From contig JAJAZG010000112.1 of assembly GCA_026785865.1 (NCBI GenBank), positions 1-10,594 of the forward strand: DNA of 10,594 nucleotides. Direction: 5' to 3'. Of this stretch, positions 6,380-10,594 are shown piece by piece. A program made the translations under genes and the position numbers. The stretch comes from Pseudanabaena sp. CAN_BIN31. GTDB taxonomy: Bacteria; Cyanobacteriota; Cyanobacteriia; Pseudanabaenales; Pseudanabaenaceae. The notes under the pieces are model-generated. The model made no database searches. It saw only the letters and a list, made by a program, of their open reading frames with translations, and had not been told where the DNA came from. Within the stretch, counting starts at the first letter, position 1, and every line of letters begins with the position of its first letter.

Positions 6380-7471
6380 ATGGAAAGAGCCTATTGGTTA
6401 GCATGGTCACAAGTGCGCGGCATTGGACCAGTTTTGATTAAGCGAATTTATCAAGCTTTTGGTTCAATGTCTGAGGCGTGGAATACTGTGCCGAAAGATT
6501 TGCAAGAAGTCGATGGCATCGGCGGTCAAACCCTCGATGCCATTCGTCAAGCTCAGCGTGAAGTGGAACCAGTCGCTCTGTTGGCGGTGCATGAGCATGA
6601 CAATCTCAATTTCTGGACACCAAGCGATCGCGAATATCCACAGTTACTTTGGGAGATTCCCGATCCACCACCAATTTTGTATTATCAAGGTCATCTCACG
6701 CAATGGAATGAACGCAATACCGTGGCGATCGTCGGTACGCGCAGCGCTACGCCCTATGGAAGACGTTGGACAAAGAAACTCGTAACCGCCTTGGCTAGTC
6801 GTGGTTTCACGATTATCTCTGGTATGGCGGAAGGCATCGATGGCGAAGCCCATAAAGCCTGTTTGGAAGTTGGCGGTCAGACAGTGGCGGTGGTGGGTAC
6901 AGGAGTTGATCGCATTTATCCCCACAAACACAAATCTCTGTACGAGCAAATTGTATCTTCTGGTCTAGTCGTGAGCGAATATCCTCAAGGCACACCGCCC
7001 GATAAAACCCATTTTCCTGCGCGTAATCGGATTATCGCAGGACTCAGCCGCGTTACTTTGGTAATCGAAGCACCAGAGCGATCGGGCGCTTTAATTACCG
7101 CCTATCAAGCCAATGAATATGGACGCGATGTCTATGCGTTGCCGAATTCCCTTGATGTGAATGAAGCAAAGGGTTGTTTGAAATTATTAGGTAAAGGCGC
7201 ACAGGCGATTTTGGGCGTGGATGAATTATTAGAAGCCTTGGGAATGTTACCGAATTTAGATAAGCCTGCTCCTGCGATCGCTATTTCTGAGCTTCCCCTA
7301 TTGCAACAAAATATTCTTCAAGCGATCGGTTTTGGCGATCCTGTCGGCTTAGATTGGATTGTGGAACAGACAAAAGCGCCTTCGGGTGAGATTTTGGGGG
7401 CTTTGACACATTTGGAGATCTTAGGGGCGATCGCGCCCTATCCAGGGATGCGATATCAACGTTTAGCGTAA
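6380..7471 (+). CDS. dprA: DNA-processing protein DprA (Smf)
   Basis: DprA binds incoming single-stranded DNA during natural transformation and loads RecA on it. The 363-residue protein has an N-terminal helix-hairpin-helix/SAM-like part (GIGP at 14-17, DGIGGQT at 45-51). The Rossmann-like DprA core spans about 82-285, with VAIVGTRSATPYG (115-127), SGMAEGIDGEAHK (147-159), GTGVDRIYP (173-181), FPARNRIIAGLS (212-223) and SGALITAYQANEYGRDVYALP (235-255). A C-terminal winged-helix domain covers about 302-360. Length and motifs are complete. The 5-base gap after sufS suggests one transcript and perhaps coupled translation. The pairing has no obvious functional logic. Confidence 0.95.
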   Translation: MERAYWLAWSQVRGIGPVLIKRIYQAFGSMSEAWNTVPKDLQEVDGIGGQTLDAIRQAQREVEPVALLAVHEHDNLNFWTPSDREYPQLLWEIPDPPPILYYQGHLTQWNERNTVAIVGTRSATPYGRRWTKKLVTALASRGFTIISGMAEGIDGEAHKACLEVGGQTVAVVGTGVDRIYPHKHKSLYEQIVSSGLVVSEYPQGTPPDKTHFPARNRIIAGLSRVTLVIEAPERSGALITAYQANEYGRDVYALPNSLDVNEAKGCLKLLGKGAQAILGVDELLEALGMLPNLDKPAPAIAISELPLLQQNILQAIGFGDPVGLDWIVEQTKAPSGEILGALTHLEILGAIAPYPGMRYQRLA

Positions 7472-7518
7472 AAATCGCTGTTTAGGGTTAAACTCTAGGC
7501 TTAGTCTGAAATATGTGA

Positions 7519-8853
7519 GTGAACGAGACAAAAGATATGGCTAGCGATCGCATCCAACAATTTCAAACAGTTTCGCGTAATTTTCAGTTGCAACCGCTTT
7601 TGTCTGATGAAGATCGGGCAAAGTTTTGGGTTGACTATGGCAGTCAATGCATTGAGGATTTAGAGCAGAAGGTGTTGGACTGTGATGAAAACACTAATCA
7701 GATTGTGTTTGCTGGACATCGCGGCTGTGGCAAGTCAACTTTGCTCTATGATTTTTCACGGCAAATGGAGGGGCAGTTTTTTACAGTATTTTTCTCTATT
7801 TCTGACTTGATTCAGATGGAAGAGATTAGTCATATTAATATTTTGTTTGTGATCGCCTTACAAATGATGGAAAAGGCAGAACGGGAAAATATAAAAATTG
7901 CTGATGATAAGAAACAAAAGTTCTTTAATTGGTTCAAAGATCGTACTATCACTGAAACCACAAAAGTTGCGGGTGATGTTGGTTTTGGCTTGGAGCTATT
8001 TGGTATTCTTAAAGCCAAACTCAATACTGAGCAAAGCGTTAAGGAAGAAATCAAGACTAAGTTTACACACAATTTTCGGGATCTGCTTGATACGTTGAAT
8101 GCGATCGCTACAGAGATCAAATTGGTGACGAAGCGCGAAATATTGGTAATTGTTGATGATTTGGACAAGTCCGATCTAGAACAAATTTATAATGTTTTCC
8201 AAAAAAACTTAAAAGCGTTGCTTCAGCCTAAGTTCATCATTATCTATACAGTGCCGATCGCGACAATTCGTGATGGCAAGTTAAAAAAACATATCGAAGA
8301 TGAGTCTGGCAATCGAATTTTTGTAATGCCTGTATTGAAAATCTATCCTTTGGGAGAAAGCCACAAATCTGATGGTAAGCCAAATTCTGCTGCGCTAAAA
8401 ATTATTCAATCGATATTGGCGCATCGTATCGATATCGATGATCTATTTGAGGCAGGGATTAAAGAAGAGATTGCTCTGAATAGTGGTGGGATATTGAGGG
8501 AAGCGGTACGGATTACGCAAGAATGTTGTAGGGCTGTTTTGGTGAAATTGCGGAGGCAAAAAAAACTCAATGAAGATATCGAAAATGTAAAGATTGACAA
8601 ATTGATTTTGAAGGAAACTCTCGATACTATTCGCAATGATATGAAGATTACTTTGAGTAAAAGCGATCGCGAAATTTTGCTTCAAACTTATAAAAACTAT
8701 ACTCCCGACGATCCGAAAGCTCAAGAATTTCTAGATCTACTGCATAATCTGGTAGCGATCGAATATAAAAATACTGAGAGTTGGTATGATGTGCATCCTC
8801 TGATGATCGAACAATTGCGAGTTGAGAAGTTGATTCCTGCCGCGTCCATTTAG
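7519..8853 (+). CDS. P-loop ATPase (AAA/STAND-like), partner of the TPR gene
   Basis: The 444-residue protein has Walker A GHRGCGKST (66-74), Walker B ILVIVDDLD (208-216, Asp 213/214) and a sensor-2-like GGILREAVRIT (323-333, R327). Residues about 375-440 look like a winged helix (LSKSDREILLQ ... WYDVHPLMIEQL). Between Walker A and B lies a long helical, Lys/Glu-rich insertion (about 110-205). No effector domain, signal peptide or membrane segment is evident, so it is probably a cytosolic regulatory ATPase. The frame opens at GTG 7519, right after an in-frame TGA; ATG 7537 (MASDRIQQF) is an equally possible start. The TPR gene follows after 3 bases, so the two are surely co-transcribed. I do not recognise a named family. 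AAA and STAND-type NTPases paired with TPR proteins are known in cyanobacterial conflict and signalling systems, and that is the best guess. Confidence 0.85.
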   Translation: MNETKDMASDRIQQFQTVSRNFQLQPLLSDEDRAKFWVDYGSQCIEDLEQKVLDCDENTNQIVFAGHRGCGKSTLLYDFSRQMEGQFFTVFFSISDLIQMEEISHINILFVIALQMMEKAERENIKIADDKKQKFFNWFKDRTITETTKVAGDVGFGLELFGILKAKLNTEQSVKEEIKTKFTHNFRDLLDTLNAIATEIKLVTKREILVIVDDLDKSDLEQIYNVFQKNLKALLQPKFIIIYTVPIATIRDGKLKKHIEDESGNRIFVMPVLKIYPLGESHKSDGKPNSAALKIIQSILAHRIDIDDLFEAGIKEEIALNSGGILREAVRITQECCRAVLVKLRRQKKLNEDIENVKIDKLILKETLDTIRNDMKITLSKSDREILLQTYKNYTPDDPKAQEFLDLLHNLVAIEYKNTESWYDVHPLMIEQLRVEKLIPAASI

Positions 8854-8856
8854 TGA

Positions 8857-10401
8857 ATGGTTGCTGATATGTCAGATATTGAAAATAATAATAATAATAA
8901 AAATGAGAATAATTACGATCGCCTAATCGTGTCTCTTGAGGCGGGTTTAGGTACGTTGCAAATTTTGTTGGCAGTTTGTGACAATACGGCTTTGCGTCAG
9001 CAGACGATGCGGCAATATGAGGAGGAGCTAGAAGCGCAAGGGGTGCGGGTCTATCGCTTGTCGATTAATCCACAAGAGCCAAGTCTATTGCAAGCATTGA
9101 TCGATGGCAAGATTGAGAATGCATCACAGGCGATCGCTACGGTGACGGGTGCAGAAAAGATTAGCAATCTTGGCGATCGCCAGACTTTAACTAGTTTTTT
9201 AGGATATCTACAATGGACGAGGGAAGCTTTGCGCCGTTATCCGATGCCGATTGTGTTGTGGTTGCCTTCGGCATTACTTCCTGAAGTTGCCAACTATGCT
9301 CCCGATTTTTGGAGTTGGCGCGGTGGTACTTTCACCTTCAAGTCAGCATTCTCAATTCCTATTTCTACCGATCCGATCTACATCACAAAGTTATCTGAAG
9401 ATTCTTCAAAGCGATCAACTGGTTCTGTTTTATCTGTTTTGCAATTAGAAGATTCTCTAGCGGAAGCGATTAAAACTTGGGGCGAAGAGAGTGCTAATAC
9501 AGAACCAATTTATTATCAACTTGGCACAGCTTATTCAAGGCGAGTATGGAAAGGTGAAGCGATTGATCGCGAAAAGGAACAGCTTTTTGCAGAGACCTAT
9601 CTCAATCGTGCCATAACTTTACAAAAGCGCTATAAACGTCAATCCGATTTAACATATTCGCTTAATAGTTTGGGCTATATGTATAAGAAATTAGGATATT
9701 GGGATAAAGCTGAAACCCTCTATAAAGAATCTTTGCAAGTGAGAGAAGAATTAGGCGATCGCTCTGGAATTGCTTACGTTTGGGGAGTATTGGGAGACAT
9801 TGAGCGTAACCGTGGCAGTTGGGATGCGGCTGAAGCTTTTTACAGGCAATCTTTACAAGTGTTTGAAGAAATAGGCGATCGCGTGGGTATGGCAAGTTCT
9901 TGGGGAGTATTGGGAGACATCGAGCGCAACCGTGGCAACTGGGATGCTGCTGAAGCTCTCTTCAGGCAATCTTTGCAAGTATTTGAAGAAATAGGCGATC
10001 TCGCGGGTATGGCAAGTTCTTGGGGAGTATTGGGAGACATTGAGCGCAACCGTGGCAACTGGGATGCCGCTGAAGCTCTCTTCAGGCAATCTTTGCAAGT
10101 ATTTGAAGAAATAGGCGATCTCGCGGGTATGGCAAGTTCTTGGGGAGCATTGGGAGACATCAAGCGCAACCGTGGCAACTGGGATGCTGCTGAAGCTCTT
10201 CTCAGGCAATCTTTGCAAATGTTTGAAGAAATAGGCGATCGCGCGGGTATCGCAATGGGTAGTTTTGCTTTTGCTCTACTCGAAAAGCAACGTGGCAACC
10301 TAACTATTGCCGAGCAATATTACGAAAAAGCAAAATCTATCTTTCAACAACTCGGCGCAAAGAAAGACCTAGAGCGCACTGAACAAGGATGGCTGCAATA
10401 A
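8857..10401 (+). CDS. TPR protein with a degenerate P-loop-like N-terminal domain
   Basis: The product has 514 residues. A short Asn-rich leader (10-19) is followed by a domain at about 20-165 that reads LIVSLEAGLGTLQILLAVCDN, then QAIATVTGAE, FLGYLQWTREALRRYPMPIVLW and APDFWSWRGGTFTF. This pattern recurs in front of TPR arrays in cyanobacterial and Chloroflexi proteins. I read GLGTL as a Walker A that has lost its Lys, i.e. an inactive P-loop domain; this is inference. After a linker and a helical region (195-260), TPR repeats of 40 residues run from about 265 to 500, each with the core LGDIERNRGNWDAAEALFRQ or close variants. The middle repeats are almost identical. It starts 3 bases after the ATPase stop (TAGTGAATG), so it is co-translated. 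The ATPase probably acts as its partner. ATG 8869 is an alternative start. Confidence 0.85.
   Translation: MVADMSDIENNNNNKNENNYDRLIVSLEAGLGTLQILLAVCDNTALRQQTMRQYEEELEAQGVRVYRLSINPQEPSLLQALIDGKIENASQAIATVTGAEKISNLGDRQTLTSFLGYLQWTREALRRYPMPIVLWLPSALLPEVANYAPDFWSWRGGTFTFKSAFSIPISTDPIYITKLSEDSSKRSTGSVLSVLQLEDSLAEAIKTWGEESANTEPIYYQLGTAYSRRVWKGEAIDREKEQLFAETYLNRAITLQKRYKRQSDLTYSLNSLGYMYKKLGYWDKAETLYKESLQVREELGDRSGIAYVWGVLGDIERNRGSWDAAEAFYRQSLQVFEEIGDRVGMASSWGVLGDIERNRGNWDAAEALFRQSLQVFEEIGDLAGMASSWGVLGDIERNRGNWDAAEALFRQSLQVFEEIGDLAGMASSWGALGDIKRNRGNWDAAEALLRQSLQMFEEIGDRAGIAMGSFAFALLEKQRGNLTIAEQYYEKAKSIFQQLGAKKDLERTEQGWLQ
8884..8898 (+). repeat. AAT trinucleotide repeat in the TPR gene
   Basis: Five AAT units encode the Asn run at residues 10-14 in the leader; AAA AAT GAG AAT AAT continues it. 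Changes in copy number would keep the frame. Confidence 0.8.
9781..10260 (+). repeat. Four tandem 120-bp repeats encoding TPR units
   Basis: Units start at 9781, 9901, 10021 and 10141, each exactly 120 bp (40 residues) and beginning TGGGGAGYATTGGGAGACAT. Units 2 and 3 differ at 2 of 120 positions, both silent. Units 1 and 4 are more diverged, and a fifth, older relative covers 9661-9780. Units 1 and 4 and the older unit contain the HIP1 octamer GCGATCGC; units 2 and 3 share GCGATCTC, which changes Arg to Leu. This points to recent duplication of one unit. Confidence 0.95.
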
Positions 10402-10432
10402 GTAGGTAGGTAAAAGAAAACTACAAATGCCC

Positions 10433-10498
10433 AGATCCCCGACTTTTTCTTGAACATCGCAGATTATCTGTAACAAGCACACAAAAAGTCGGGGATCT
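10433..10498. terminator. Hairpin with perfect 16-bp arms between convergent genes
   Basis: AGATCCCCGACTTTTT (10433-10448) pairs perfectly with AAAAAGTCGGGGATCT (10483-10498) around a 34-base loop. It lies between the TPR stop (10401) and the convergent stop at 10508, and T and A runs flank the stem on both sides. It could stop transcription from either direction. The sequence also looks like a dispersed cyanobacterial repeat. Confidence 0.75.
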
Positions 10499-10507
10499 TA
10501 ACTTTTT

Positions 10508-10594
10508 TCAAGCGCTCCACCATCCATCAAGTTGAGCAGTACCTTCAAAACTGACCACTTGTGCTGATGTCATCAAATATGCCCATGCCATACC
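10508..10594 (-). CDS. C-terminal end of a convergent gene, product unknown (partial)
   Basis: On the minus strand a frame is open from the window edge to TGA at 10510-10508, giving 28 residues ending AQVVSFEGTAQLDGWWSA. The composition and the placement behind a shared hairpin suggest a real gene end. I do not recognise the family. Confidence 0.5.
   Translation of the reverse strand, partial: GMAWAYLMTSAQVVSFEGTAQLDGWWSA

Larger units (their letters stand above)
1816..10242. repeat. Highly iterated palindrome HIP1 (GCGATCGC), 20 copies
   Basis: Copies start at 1816, 2021, 2879, 3979, 4447, 4665, 4696, 4878, 5988, 6624, 7274, 7427, 7544, 8101, 8663, 9130, 9173, 9755, 9875 and 10235. This density is characteristic of many cyanobacterial chromosomes. 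None lies in the IS630 transposase (2139-2812) or in the helicase remnant (150-895). Confidence 0.95.

Noticed and set aside
7472..7518. Promoter or terminator between dprA and the ATPase gene
   Set aside because: Only a weak GTTTA/TAAAC stem is visible, with no clear -35/-10 pair; the 47-base gap does not settle whether the ATPase has its own promoter.
9661..10260. CRISPR-like or satellite array
   Set aside because: Repeats are directly adjacent without spacers, 120 bp long and in frame, so they are coding TPR repeats.
9840..10298. Leftward open frames of 152 and 121 codons opposite the TPR repeats
   Set aside because: They arise because the 120-bp repeats are a multiple of three, so any stop-free frame stays open through every unit. 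The plus-strand frame encodes clear TPRs.
1..10594. tRNA, rRNA or riboswitch
   Set aside because: I saw no T-loop GGTTCGAATCC-type sequence, cloverleaf or known aptamer core in the intergenic stretches, all of which are shorter than 250 bases.

Overview
The window looks like a chromosomal segment of a filamentous or unicellular cyanobacterium, probably Pseudanabaena-like. The main reason is the palindrome GCGATCGC (HIP1), which I count 20 times, about one per 530 bases against roughly one per 65 kb expected by chance. Other pointers are the Uma2-family gene, a Ser/Thr kinase fused to WD40 repeats, Suf-type iron-sulfur genes, weak or absent Shine-Dalgarno sites, and many short palindromes at gene ends. 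The genus is an inference; no rRNA or other marker is present.

Bases 1-2900 are an accessory, decaying region. They hold the first codons of a leftward gene (perhaps a transposase), the C-terminal remnant of a large helicase-like gene that has lost its front and carries a frameshift, a 124-base palindrome that supplies the stop codons of two converging genes, a Uma2-family PD-(D/E)XK protein with a coiled-coil tail, a short N-terminal scrap of a restriction-type gene with an in-frame stop, and an IS630-family element inserted at the end of that scrap. The IS has lost the middle of its transposase and has degenerate ends. Two restriction/helicase-type remnants, a Uma2 gene and IS debris together suggest an old defence-type island.

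Bases 2965-7471 are ordinary cellular genes in good condition. They are a Ser/Thr protein kinase with one membrane segment and a complete seven-repeat WD40 propeller, then sufS (cysteine desulfurase) and dprA (ssDNA-binding recombination mediator of natural transformation) only 5 bases apart. A strong 41-base hairpin separates the kinase from sufS.

Bases 7519-10401 hold the most interesting unit: a P-loop ATPase with Walker A, Walker B and a C-terminal winged-helix-like region, followed 3 bases later by a TPR protein. The front of the TPR protein looks like a P-loop domain that has lost its catalytic lysine. Its TPR array is built of almost identical 120-bp DNA repeats, two of which differ at only 2 of 120 positions. 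This layout recalls the paired NTPase/TPR conflict systems of multicellular bacteria, but the role in defence is an inference. A 66-base perfect-arm hairpin follows, and then the 3' end of a convergent leftward gene of unknown product.
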